64,000 bases of DNA, taken from assembly GCA_023393375.1 (NCBI GenBank), contig JAEWLI010000218.1, forward strand, positions 28,648-92,647. Direction: 5' to 3'. This DNA is from Bacteroidota bacterium. Its GTDB lineage: Bacteria > Bacteroidota > Bacteroidia > Cytophagales > Cyclobacteriaceae. This document shows, piece by piece, positions 17,121-25,393 of this stretch (positions are counted from its first letter, which is position 1; each line of letters starts with the position of its first letter). The notes beneath the pieces were generated by a model. The model saw only the letters and a program-made list of their open reading frames with translations. It did not search any database and was not told the origin of the DNA. Position numbers and translations under genes: made by a program.

Positions 17121-17619
17121 AATTCTTGATCTTCATGTAACTACTTTTCACATTTTGTCGTGCCCGGCTTAGTGTTACCCTAATATTATTGATACTGAGG
17201 CCGGTTACTTCCTCGATTTCTTCGAACGTGCAATGTTCGATATCCCGCATGTGGATCACAATACGCTGTTGTTCGGGTAAAGTGCTGAACAATTTCATCA
17301 TCAGGTCCTTCAGGTTATCGAATGACATGGATGTAAATGGCGTAATATTATCTGATGTTGCCTGTCGGTCATCTAACTCCACCATTCGTTTTCCCTTAAA
17401 AAATTTCAGCCTGTCCAGGCAAAGGTTTTTCATTATTTTCATTGCATAAGCTTCATGGTTCTCTACTAAATCCAACCGGTCGCGCTGCGACCATAATTTC
17501 ATGAATACTTCTTGAAGGGCATCCTGTGCTTCTTCCCTGTTTTGCAACAATGACCAGGCAAAGCGGTAAAGTTTGTCCCTTACAGGAATAATCTTGCTAT
17601 TGAAGTCTTCAATTTCCAT
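17107..17619 (-). CDS. ECF-type RNA polymerase sigma factor
   Basis: The 170 residues contain sigma region 2 (KLYRFAWSLLQNREEAQDAL, then DALQEVFMKLW) and region 4 (LFSTLPEQQRIVIHMRDIEH and the helix-turn-helix FEEIEEVTGLSINNIRVTLS), with no region 1 or 3. It directs RNA polymerase to a small set of promoters and is probably kept inactive by the membrane protein encoded by the overlapping next gene. The ECF / HEAT anti-sigma / DUF4097 order looks like one operon. Targets cannot be read here, but autoregulation is common for such genes. Confidence 0.93.
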   Translation of the reverse strand: MEIEDFNSKIIPVRDKLYRFAWSLLQNREEAQDALQEVFMKLWSQRDRLDLVENHEAYAMKIMKNLCLDRLKFFKGKRMVELDDRQATSDNITPFTSMSFDNLKDLMMKLFSTLPEQQRIVIHMRDIEHCTFEEIEEVTGLSINNIRVTLSRARQNVKSSYMKIKNYERG

Positions 17620-17658
17620 GGTTACAGACAGAGACGATTAAGCAGAGAAAACATTACA

Positions 17659-17689
17659 AAAAGATAAAAATAAATCTGAAGTTGACAAA
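17659..17689 (-). promoter_or_regulatory. Probable promoter of the ECF sigma operon
   Basis: On the minus strand TTTG (17686-17689), 19 bases, then TATCTTTT (17659-17666, last base off consensus). The start of transcription would be at about 17652, 33 bases before the start codon. Confidence 0.5.
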
Positions 17690-17736
17690 ATAACTTGCTG
17701 ACATATCATTTCTATTTTATACATCAGAAAATCTGT

Positions 17737-17744
17737 TATCTTTG
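17737..17744 (+). promoter_or_regulatory. -7 box of tRNA-Ser
   Basis: TATCTTTG matches TAnnTTTG exactly and ends 6 bases before the tRNA, so the transcript would begin at or next to the mature 5' end. The upstream -33 box is only T-rich. Confidence 0.5.
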
Positions 17745-17750
17745 AATGAA

Positions 17751-17839
17751 GGAGAGTTGGCAGAGTGGTCGAATGCGGCGGTCTCGAAAACCGTTGTTCT
17801 ACTTACGTGGGACCGGGGGTTCGAATCCCCCACTCTCCG
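17751..17839 (+). tRNA. tRNA-Ser (anticodon CGA)
   Basis: A class II cloverleaf of 89 bases: acceptor GGAGAGT/ACTCTCC, discriminator G, anticodon loop CTCGAAA between GCGGT and ACCGT, a long variable arm, T arm GGGGG-TTCGAAT-CCCCC. Anticodon CGA reads the Ser codon TCG. CCA is not encoded. Confidence 0.96.
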
Positions 17840-18079
17840 CAAAGGAGGTTTTGGGTTTGAGTGTCAGTTTGAGTGTGGTTTTGTGTATGGAATCCAGTCC
17901 AGAAAGATTTATTCTGTTTCCCCTCTGATGGAAATAAAATCGGACCGCACGTTAGATCTCAAACTTTTTTTTGGCATGGTCTGTCTAACCTGGAACAATG
18001 AAATTCATAATTATCGATCAAATTATGAAAGTACTCGAAAGCATAAGAAAAAATACCGGAAGTTATCCTTATAAAAATG

Positions 18080-18173
18080 GAAGCTTCCGGTCAGAAAAAA
18101 CGAAGCTTCGTTTTTTAAAAAAGAAGCTTCGTTTCCCGAAAAAGAAGCTTCTTTTTGGGTAAAGAGAAGCTTC
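18080..18173. repeat. Five GAAGCTTC palindromes on a 21-22 bp period
   Basis: Exact GAAGCTTC copies start at 18080, 18102, 18123, 18144 and 18166 (steps of 22, 21, 21, 22). From the second copy on, most have A-tracts on the left and T-tracts on the right, so individual units form palindromes of up to 22 bp (18095-18116). The spacing is two helical turns, which puts all sites on one face of the DNA and should bend it. Confidence 0.85.
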
Positions 18174-18360
18174 TTTTTTGGGAAAGGTAAAAATACGCCC
18201 TACACGATCTTTAAAGCTAACTTTTTATATTGCTTTCAGTATTACCTTTTACCTTAAATCCCTCTAATTCCTGCATCACCACAACCTTACCTAAAAGTTG
18301 TCGAGATGACAGCTACGGAAAGATGGAGTGCTTATCTATGCTTCGGCAACAAAGGGAATA

Positions 18361-18397
18361 ATAATCCGTGCCATCAGAGCAATCCGGATAATCCGTG
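18361..18397. repeat. Short AATCCG(TG) repeats with 9-bp step
   Basis: ATAATCCGTG occurs at 18361-18370 and 18388-18397, and AATCCG also at 18381, giving steps of 18 and 9 bp. The block has no reading frame of note. It looks like a small degenerate 9-bp tandem repeat. Confidence 0.5.
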
Positions 18398-18550
18398 ATT
18401 CAGACATCAACACCATGAAAGGCCCTATAACTGCCGGTGGGGTTTGAAAAACAATTGCTATCTTTGGGTCAGCAAACCAAGCCTCAGGATCAAGATGTAT
18501 TCTTGATTAGGGTTAAACAAACGGTCAACCTTTTTTAGGTATCGTCAACC

Positions 18551-20212
18551 TTAAACCTTGAACTTCAAATCTTCAAACCCTTCCATCGTCACAACCCCTT
18601 CTTCCAAATATTCATCAGTGAAATATTTTGATAAGAACTGGTCAAGGTTTTTAGTGAAAATCATAGCCACTAGCTCAGCGGAATTATATCCGAACATCAA
18701 CTGATCGATTTCCTGTCTTTTGATTTTCGATTGCTTATTGTTTTTATAAATGACCAGTTCCGGGGTTTGGGCAATAAAAGCGGCCATATCACTAGCCATT
18801 TTTGGTAAATAAGTAGCGTCAGGATATGAATTAAAAGGATCCATCAAACCATCAAAGTCAGTCCCCAAACAAATGATTTGCCAGGCCTTCTTATCACCTA
18901 TGGCATACACTATTTGAAAAACATTGCTCCAGAACAATTTCAGGTAGGCTTCTTGCTTGCCTTTGGAACTCAGTTCCTTAAGTCGTGCTTTAAACGCTGG
19001 GCCTGGCATTGTTCCTTCATGTGGAACCAAGCCAAGAATTCCCCCCGATTCATATACCTTTCGGATGTCTTCATTACTAAAATTCACTGACCACCGATTG
19101 AAGTATTCATTATTGTTCAACGCAGGGTTATCCTTTCTCGATAAATCGTTGTGTTCAAAACCATTTACCGCCACATGACTACCAATTAACGGAACCATAT
19201 CACCCTTAGAAAGGTAATTTTGGCTGATTAAATGATATAACTGGTTTCGAGAAGCTACACTCAGGTGCTTCACATCCAGTAAGATTCTCCGGCCATTTTC
19301 CCTGCTCAATAGTTGTTCTATTACCTCAAACCCCAAGCTGGTAATACCATCGTTCATGGCTGTTTCCTGATCAAACAAATCCGCAGTTCCCGGTAAAATC
19401 AAAGCACCATGACCAAACGTTTTGGCATGACCGGTCAAAAAATTATTAAACATATGGGAAAGGGTAATTAAAAATGGTGCGTGTTTTTTGTCAAAACTAA
19501 AACGATCTTCTGCTGTCCCCTTTAACCGGTTTACATTCAGCAAATAATCTGAACGAATATTGGCCTGCTCATGTGGCATCAATTCATTCCAGGCTTTATA
19601 AAAATATTCGTGTTTAGGTATATTTCCCAAAGAATGGGCACCTTCCAGCGAAAGTATAGCTCCAATAGTATCAGTATCAATACTTTTCAGTTCCTGATAA
19701 TTGGAAACAATTTTAAATTTCTTTCCTGTAGGAGAAGTTTTTGACGATTCCCTGACCAGAAACTGGTATTCATCATAGGTTTCTTTCTCAAAATAATTAA
19801 TACCCTCGTTATTGTTTACGGCATTTAAAATTTTCTCCACTTTTTCCAGCGGCATACCCGCTACTGCTGCCCCAAGATACGGGTAGTGTTTGGGTTTTAA
19901 TATTAGATCCAGCAAACATCTTTGTATATTCTTTTTTCTGTATTTGGACCTCAAATCAAACATGCCTCTTTCTATCGCGTAAATGGTGAAAAAAGCAGTC
20001 TTAACTTTAGCCTCCATCAGTTTGTCCAGGTTGGCTTGTGAATATTTGGCTGTCTCCTTAATGGCACCCCTGATCAGTGAAGGGATCTTTTTAAGATAGT
20101 CCTTATTTTCCTGGTATTCTCTCCACATATCAACTTGATTATCAGCCACATATCCTTTCATCTGATATGGTTTGAGAGAGGGGTGAATGTGAAGATCCGC
20201 TATATTTTTCAT
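18551..20212 (-). CDS. M19-family membrane-dipeptidase-like metallopeptidase
   Basis: The 553-residue protein has the metal-binding HxH near the N terminus (ADLHIHPS, H8 and H10). Later come other positions of the renal-dipeptidase (M19) family: LSLEGAHSLGN, LLDVKHLSVASRNQ, IGSHVAVNGF and CLGTDFDGLMDPF. These enzymes are amidohydrolase-fold zinc enzymes that cut dipeptides, including some with D-residues. It is longer than typical M19 enzymes (about 330-400), with extra sequence in the first half. There is no signal peptide, so it is probably cytoplasmic. It is transcribed alone. The substrate is not predictable, and related amidohydrolase activity is possible. Confidence 0.8.
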   Translation of the reverse strand: MKNIADLHIHPSLKPYQMKGYVADNQVDMWREYQENKDYLKKIPSLIRGAIKETAKYSQANLDKLMEAKVKTAFFTIYAIERGMFDLRSKYRKKNIQRCLLDLILKPKHYPYLGAAVAGMPLEKVEKILNAVNNNEGINYFEKETYDEYQFLVRESSKTSPTGKKFKIVSNYQELKSIDTDTIGAILSLEGAHSLGNIPKHEYFYKAWNELMPHEQANIRSDYLLNVNRLKGTAEDRFSFDKKHAPFLITLSHMFNNFLTGHAKTFGHGALILPGTADLFDQETAMNDGITSLGFEVIEQLLSRENGRRILLDVKHLSVASRNQLYHLISQNYLSKGDMVPLIGSHVAVNGFEHNDLSRKDNPALNNNEYFNRWSVNFSNEDIRKVYESGGILGLVPHEGTMPGPAFKARLKELSSKGKQEAYLKLFWSNVFQIVYAIGDKKAWQIICLGTDFDGLMDPFNSYPDATYLPKMASDMAAFIAQTPELVIYKNNKQSKIKRQEIDQLMFGYNSAELVAMIFTKNLDQFLSKYFTDEYLEEGVVTMEGFEDLKFKV

Positions 20213-20371
20213 ATTCTGTAAAAAAATTTTTTGAAAAATAGCATTTTTCCATAATCAGATTGCAACTAATTTTTCAATTATCCTACATCCACATGATTCA
20301 TTCTGATTTCAAGATTATTTTTACATCTGAAAATTATTGACTAATTTTCTCTACTTATTGATAATCATATT

Positions 20372-20740
20372 ATGAATTTGATCGGAAACATCCTTTGGAT
20401 CATATTAGGAGGGATTATTATCTTCCTTGAATACCTGATCGCTGGCATCCTGCTCTGTATCACTATTGTGGGCATTCCCTTTGGTTTACAGGCTATCAAG
20501 CTTTCCATACTGGGTTTGGCACCTTTTGGCAGAAAAATTACACCCGGATTCAATGCCAACGGTTGTTTGTCTACGCTTTTCAATATCATCTGGATACTGG
20601 TGGGTGGCATATGGATTTCCCTTACCCATCTTATCCTTGCCGTCTTGTTGGGCATTACCATAATTGGTCTGCCATTTGCAAAGCAACATATAAAATTGGC
20701 TGCACTTGCGTTGGCCCCTTTTGGAAAAATTGTTATATAG
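20372..20740 (+). CDS. YccF-family inner-membrane protein
   Basis: The 122 residues form two repeated halves, each with a membrane hairpin and the motif (I/L)xxTIxGxPFxxQxxKLxxLxLAPFGxxI. The first half reads CITIVGIPFGLQAIKLSILG; the second reads GITIIGLPFAKQHIKLAALA. This internal duplication is the mark of the YccF family. About four membrane segments are expected. The function is unknown. The stop lies 22 bases before the ATG of the PD40 protein, so the two may be cotranscribed. Confidence 0.9.
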   Translation: MNLIGNILWIILGGIIIFLEYLIAGILLCITIVGIPFGLQAIKLSILGLAPFGRKITPGFNANGCLSTLFNIIWILVGGIWISLTHLILAVLLGITIIGLPFAKQHIKLAALALAPFGKIVI

Positions 20741-20762
20741 AAATTTTACACTAAGAATAATA

Positions 20763-22424
20763 ATGAAACATTCAATCATCATAATTCTCTTTCTGGGATT
20801 TGTCATCCAAATCAATGCACAAACTCCCAGAAATCCAATGCCCCGTACTATTAATATTCCTTCCAAAAACCATATTTCCCCCAGTTTGAGTGGCGACGGA
20901 AAACACATGGTTTATGTTTCCAACTATTCTACCAGCAATAAAATGGTTTTAAAATACAGCTATCTTGATGAAAACGATCAATGGAGCGAGCCACTCGAAA
21001 TAACTACGGTCAGTAAAACAGAACTTGATGTACTCGGCGGCCATTGGTTGACATATGATGGTAGCTTGTTGTTTTTTACTTCCAAACGTTCACCGGGTAT
21101 CGGTCAATACGATATTTTTTTTAGTGAAAGAAAAGGCAGGTACTGGACACCTGCCCAGAATGTAGGCAAACCGGTAAACTCTGAAGGGAATGAAGGGCAT
21201 CCATCACTTTCTCCCGATGGACGTTATCTTTATTTCATGAGGTGCAATGAAATGGACAATTATAAAGTGGATGGGTGTCAATTATTTGTAGCCGAAAGGA
21301 AATCGGATAATTACTGGCATGAGCCAAAACGATTGCCCAACCCAATAAACACTGGAAATGAAGCCTCACCACGGATCATGCCTGATGGAGAAACACTTGT
21401 TTTTGCTTCCAAAAGGCCAGGAGGTAAAGGAGGTTTTGATTTATACCAAAGCCGTTATCAAAATGGAAATTGGTCAGCTCCTATGGCGTGCGATTATTTG
21501 AACACGGATCAGGATGACCATTTTCTCAGTGTTCCTGCTCATGGAAAACTGGCTTACTTTTCGACTATATTTCGTGGGTATCACACTATCATTGAAGCTC
21601 AGATTCCCGAACAATTGCAACCCAAAAAGGTGGTTTTGGCTCAGGGGAAAGTCTTGGAATCCTCTACAGGAAAACCTCTGGATGCAGTGATACAAGTATA
21701 TAATGCCCGAACCCGTGAGCGGGATCAGTTTATAAAAGTGAAACCCGATGGTACTTTTTTTGTACTGGTAAAAGGTGACGATATCTATGACTTTTCCATT
21801 ACTACCCGTGAAAATAAACATGTGTATTTCTCCAAATTATATGATTTAAGAGATTTACAGCAATCTCTGATTGAAGATCTTTCCGTAACACTTTCGCCAA
21901 TTACCAATGGCTATACTTTAGTCGCTGACGATATTTTATTTCAACCTCTCTCCACTTCCATTCAACCAACTTCAGAAGTTGCCTTATTGCGACTCGCAAA
22001 ATTCTTAAGGGATAATCCAGGGTACAAATTGGACATTGGTGTCTATTTGGACGAGTATAAAACAGATACCATTCCGGGTGATCCTGATTTGTCGGAAGTT
22101 ATTACTGATACTGTATTGGTTGAAGTGCCCATCCCTTCTTATTTAGAAAGTCATTTGATTGATTCTTTGACAATTGATTCTTTGAATTTGTACACCATTG
22201 ATACTGTGTATGAAACACCCTATGCTTTCGATTTAAAATATACTTATCATAATGACCGCACTCCTGCACAGGCACAAGCGATCTATGATAAATTGCTTTC
22301 GCTGGGAGTGCCACCTCATCTGATAACAGCTACCGGGTATAGTGATCAGAAAAAACGTAGCACGTACTACGAACCTTCTTTTGGGCATTCAAATACATGG
22401 GTGGAAATCAAGCTGGTGAGGTAG
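20763..22424 (+). CDS. Exported PD40 beta-propeller protein with OmpA-like end
   Basis: I place the start at 20763, where a clear signal peptide begins (KHSIIIILFLGFVIQINAQ); an upstream in-frame ATG at 20706 would lie inside yccF. The 553 residues contain WD40-like PD40 repeats (GHPSLSPDGRYLYFM, ASPRIMPDGETLVFASKRPG), a small carboxypeptidase-regulatory-like domain (about 305-365, AQGKVLESSTGKPLDAVIQV), and a C-terminal region like an OmpA peptidoglycan-binding domain (LRLAKFLRDNPGYKLDIGVY ... DRTPAQAQAIYDKLLSLGV). The layout resembles the OmpA/PD40 proteins common in Bacteroidota. An insertion splits the OmpA-like part. It probably acts in the periplasm or outer membrane. Confidence 0.78.
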   Translation: MKHSIIIILFLGFVIQINAQTPRNPMPRTINIPSKNHISPSLSGDGKHMVYVSNYSTSNKMVLKYSYLDENDQWSEPLEITTVSKTELDVLGGHWLTYDGSLLFFTSKRSPGIGQYDIFFSERKGRYWTPAQNVGKPVNSEGNEGHPSLSPDGRYLYFMRCNEMDNYKVDGCQLFVAERKSDNYWHEPKRLPNPINTGNEASPRIMPDGETLVFASKRPGGKGGFDLYQSRYQNGNWSAPMACDYLNTDQDDHFLSVPAHGKLAYFSTIFRGYHTIIEAQIPEQLQPKKVVLAQGKVLESSTGKPLDAVIQVYNARTRERDQFIKVKPDGTFFVLVKGDDIYDFSITTRENKHVYFSKLYDLRDLQQSLIEDLSVTLSPITNGYTLVADDILFQPLSTSIQPTSEVALLRLAKFLRDNPGYKLDIGVYLDEYKTDTIPGDPDLSEVITDTVLVEVPIPSYLESHLIDSLTIDSLNLYTIDTVYETPYAFDLKYTYHNDRTPAQAQAIYDKLLSLGVPPHLITATGYSDQKKRSTYYEPSFGHSNTWVEIKLVR

Positions 22425-22527
22425 CCATCCAAACACCTGATAACTGCCAACCTGTCAGTTTTATTCGGAATGGAACAAAGTTTGTAAAAACCTTTTCCTG
22501 TATGTTGAATTATAACTAATCAGGTTT

Positions 22528-24402
22528 ATGAAAGAAAAAGGAACCATTTCGATACACACCGAGAACATTTTTCCAATCATCAAGAAGTTTTTGTATTCTG
22601 ATCATGAGATCTTTTTACGAGAAATTGTTTCCAACGCGGTTGATGCCACTCAGAAATTGAAAAGACTGGCTTCAATAGGTGAATTTAAGGATGAGTTGGG
22701 TGATCTCAGTGTAAGAATTGCAGTAAACAAAAAAGCGAAAACCATCACCGTTAGCGACCGGGGTATTGGTTTGACGGCTGATGAAATGAAAAAATACATC
22801 AACCAGATTGCTTTTTCAGGAGCAACTGAGTTTATCGAAAAATATAAAGATAAGGGTGAAAACAACCAGATCATTGGATTTTTCGGCCTAGGTTTTTATT
22901 CTGCTTTTATGGTTTCGAAAAAAGTAGAAATCATCTCGAAATCCTTCCAGGAAGGCTCCGAAGCTGCCCGTTGGTCAGGAGAAGGTAATACAGAATATGA
23001 AATCAGCCCTGCTGTAAAGAAAGATCGCGGAACCGATATCATCATGCATATTGCCGATGATTCCACTGAATTTCTGGAAGATCATAGAATCCGTCAAATA
23101 CTGAATAAATATTGCAAATTTTTACCCGTACCCATTGTATTTGGTACAAAAGAAGATACCATTAAGGATGATGAGGGCAAAGAAACAAAGGTTTCACAAG
23201 ATGATGTCATCAATGACGCGGAGCCATTGTGGACCAAAGCACCTGCCGATTTGACCGATGAAGCTTATCTGAATTTCTACAAAACCTTATATCCGTTTTC
23301 TGAAGATCCGCTATTCTGGATTCATTTGAATGTGGATTATCCATTTAATCTGACAGGAATTTTATACTTCCCCAAGATCAAAAATGAACTGGAACTGCAA
23401 AAAAACAAGATACAACTATATAGCCGTCAGGTATTTATTACCGATGAAGTAAAGGACATTGTACCTGAATTCCTGATGTTGCTGCATGGTGTGATCGACT
23501 CACCAGATATTCCGCTCAACGTATCAAGAAGCTTTTTACAGAGCGATGCCAATGTGAAGAAAATCAATACCCATATCACTAAAAAGGTAGCTGATAAATT
23601 GAGCGAGCTTTTCAAAAAAGACAGGAAAGCTTATGAAGAAAAATGGGATCATATCGGACTTTTTGTAAAATATGGCATGATCACCGATGAAAAATTCCAG
23701 GAAAAGGCCAAGGACTTCACCTTGTTAAAAACTACAGAAGCCAAATATTTTACCTTTAAGGAATATGAGGAACATGTAAAACCCAACCAGACTGACAAAG
23801 ACAAAAAAGTGGTCTTTTTATATACCAATGATGCCGCTAAACAAGACAGTTATATCCAAAATGCAAAATCACGTGCATACGATGTAATAGAAATGGGTGG
23901 TCCTTTGGATAATCACTTCATCAACAACCTGGAGATGAAGCTGGAGAATGTGAGTTGGAAACGGGTGGATTCTGACATTATCGACAAGTTGATCGACAAA
24001 GATGAGAAGAAGGAAAGTGTGTTGAATGATGATGAAAAAACAAAAGTGAAAGAGATCTTTGAAAAAGCCATCAACAACAAGAATATGACTGTAACTGTGG
24101 AATCTTTGTCACCCGACGAATTGCCTGCGGTGATCACCTTGTCAGAATTTATGCGTCGTATGAAAGATATGGCAGCTATGGGTGGTGGAATGGCCATGAT
24201 GGGAAGTATGCCCGACCAATATAACATTGCTGTAAATGCGAATCACGCCATGACAGGAAAAATCCTGAAGGCCGAAAATGACGAAGAAAAAGCAAGACTG
24301 GCCAAACAAGCTTTTGACCTGGCACTGCTTTCTCAAAACATGCTCAGCGGTAGTGATCTGACTAATTTTATTAAAAGAAGTGTAGAATTGGCAGCAAAAT
24401 AA
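22528..24402 (+). CDS. htpG: Hsp90-family molecular chaperone HtpG
   Basis: HtpG is the bacterial Hsp90, an ATP-driven cytoplasmic dimer that helps client proteins fold. The 624 residues match the E. coli length. The GHKL ATPase domain shows REIVSNAVDA (E32 catalytic, N36 for Mg), DRGIGLT and GFFGLGFYSAFMV. The middle domain has LPLNVSRSF-type sequence (DIPLNVSRSFLQSDANVKK). A C-terminal dimer domain ends the protein. A Met/Gly-rich segment (about 548-565, MKDMAAMGGGMAMMGSM) is present. It is a single gene with a strong terminator and no heat-shock promoter that I can recognise. Confidence 0.97.
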   Translation: MKEKGTISIHTENIFPIIKKFLYSDHEIFLREIVSNAVDATQKLKRLASIGEFKDELGDLSVRIAVNKKAKTITVSDRGIGLTADEMKKYINQIAFSGATEFIEKYKDKGENNQIIGFFGLGFYSAFMVSKKVEIISKSFQEGSEAARWSGEGNTEYEISPAVKKDRGTDIIMHIADDSTEFLEDHRIRQILNKYCKFLPVPIVFGTKEDTIKDDEGKETKVSQDDVINDAEPLWTKAPADLTDEAYLNFYKTLYPFSEDPLFWIHLNVDYPFNLTGILYFPKIKNELELQKNKIQLYSRQVFITDEVKDIVPEFLMLLHGVIDSPDIPLNVSRSFLQSDANVKKINTHITKKVADKLSELFKKDRKAYEEKWDHIGLFVKYGMITDEKFQEKAKDFTLLKTTEAKYFTFKEYEEHVKPNQTDKDKKVVFLYTNDAAKQDSYIQNAKSRAYDVIEMGGPLDNHFINNLEMKLENVSWKRVDSDIIDKLIDKDEKKESVLNDDEKTKVKEIFEKAINNKNMTVTVESLSPDELPAVITLSEFMRRMKDMAAMGGGMAMMGSMPDQYNIAVNANHAMTGKILKAENDEEKARLAKQAFDLALLSQNMLSGSDLTNFIKRSVELAAK

Positions 24403-24412
24403 ATATATAATG

Positions 24413-24449
24413 AGGTAAACAGTTTTAATTATAGCAAAACTGTTTACCT
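24413..24449. terminator. Bidirectional terminator between htpG and the DUF3109 gene
   Basis: A perfect 14-bp stem, AGGTAAACAGTTTT (24413-24426) with its complement at 24436-24449 and a 9-base loop, is followed by T-rich sequence. It lies between two converging genes. Confidence 0.85.
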
Positions 24450-24456
24450 TAACTTT

Positions 24457-25020
24457 TTACTTTTCCCCCATTTCCTTTTCCAACTCTTCATACCATTCCT
24501 GTCCGTATTTTCTTATCAGGGAATCTTTGCAAAAGCGGTACACCGGTGTTCCTAAATTCCTGCCCAGTTCACAAGCAGGAGAACAGATATGCCATCTGTC
24601 GTAATTCAATGCATCGTAATCATCATATTTGGTGATCCGGATAGGGTAGAGGTGACAAGATATTGGTTTTCTAAAATTAATTTTACCATCAAAAAAAGCT
24701 TTCTCAATCCCACATTGCAAATGACCTTTTTCATTCCTAAGTGCATAAGCACACTCCTGTCCGTTGATGGTAGGTGTGGAATAATCACCCTCTTCATCCA
24801 AAATATATGGCCCTTGTTTTTTAATCTCTGATTTACCAGCTTCTGTTAGATAAGGTAACACCTGGTCCTGAATTTTCACCATGATCTGAAGTTCATCATC
24901 TTCCAATGGTGCTCCCAGGTCACCCTCTACACAGCAGGCTCCTTTACATTTTTCAAGATCACATGCAAAGAAATGGTCTTTAATATCATCACTGATTACG
25001 GTATGCTCTACTAATATCAT
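24457..25020 (-). CDS. DUF3109 family cysteine-rich protein
   Basis: The 187 residues have the family's cysteine cluster near the N terminus (FFACDLEKCKGACCVEGD, C20, C25, C29, C30). More cysteines follow (NGQECAYAL, HLQCGIEKAF, PISCHLYPIRI, HICSPACELG). The pattern recalls YkgJ-type proteins that bind zinc or an iron-sulfur cluster. DUF3109 is widespread in Bacteroidota and its role is not established. No signal peptide is present, so it is cytoplasmic. It stands alone, convergent with htpG. Confidence 0.85.
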   Translation of the reverse strand: MILVEHTVISDDIKDHFFACDLEKCKGACCVEGDLGAPLEDDELQIMVKIQDQVLPYLTEAGKSEIKKQGPYILDEEGDYSTPTINGQECAYALRNEKGHLQCGIEKAFFDGKINFRKPISCHLYPIRITKYDDYDALNYDRWHICSPACELGRNLGTPVYRFCKDSLIRKYGQEWYEELEKEMGEK

Positions 25021-25393
25021 CTATAAACGCTATTTTCTACATCTAATCCATTAAAACACCTAAACACTCAATTATTGTTCCAAGGATTATGAAGGTATTT
25101 ATTAGGAAGTAATTGGTATTTCACCAAGTAAAGACTTGTAAAGTTAGGTAAATAGTTTTATTTTCATACATTTGAGCAGGGAAACCAATCACTTATTCCT
25201 TAGTATGAAGGATTTTAGAATTGCATTTAACCAATGTGTGATTTATGTAACATTATTAATTAAATGTGTAAAGTTAGTTGATAAAAAGGTGTCGAAATTT
25301 GGTGGTGAACTATATGCAACATAGGGATAGTTAGTTCAAATTACCATCTCTTATCATCATTCCCTGAACATGTTTTATGTAAATTAATCAACA
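25021..25393. other. Intergenic region without recognised features
   Basis: About 370 bases between the divergent DUF3109 and radical SAM genes. Both promoters should lie here, but I found no good TTTG/TAnnTTTG pair, RNA gene or repeat. Confidence 0.5.

Larger units (their letters stand above)
17840..18550. other. Gene-free, repeat-bearing stretch downstream of tRNA-Ser
   Basis: About 710 bases with no convincing gene on either strand. It holds a doublet of GTTTGAGTGT (17855-17864 and 17867-17876), the GAAGCTTC array (18080-18173) and AATCCG repeats (18363-18395), each described separately. The position next to a tRNA would suit a decayed integrated element, but no integrase or repeat of the tRNA end is seen. 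Confidence 0.55.

Noticed and set aside
17742..18074. Two open frames overlapping the tRNA-Ser gene
   Set aside because: They run through a clear tRNA on the same strand, share no family, and their translations change character after the tRNA.
18080..18173. CRISPR array
   Set aside because: The repeats are 8-bp palindromes with 13-14 base gaps that are themselves A/T runs, far too short for repeats and spacers, and there are no cas genes.
17840..18550. Integrated mobile element at tRNA-Ser
   Set aside because: No integrase, transposase or duplicate of the tRNA 3' end is found within the stretch; only repeats are seen.
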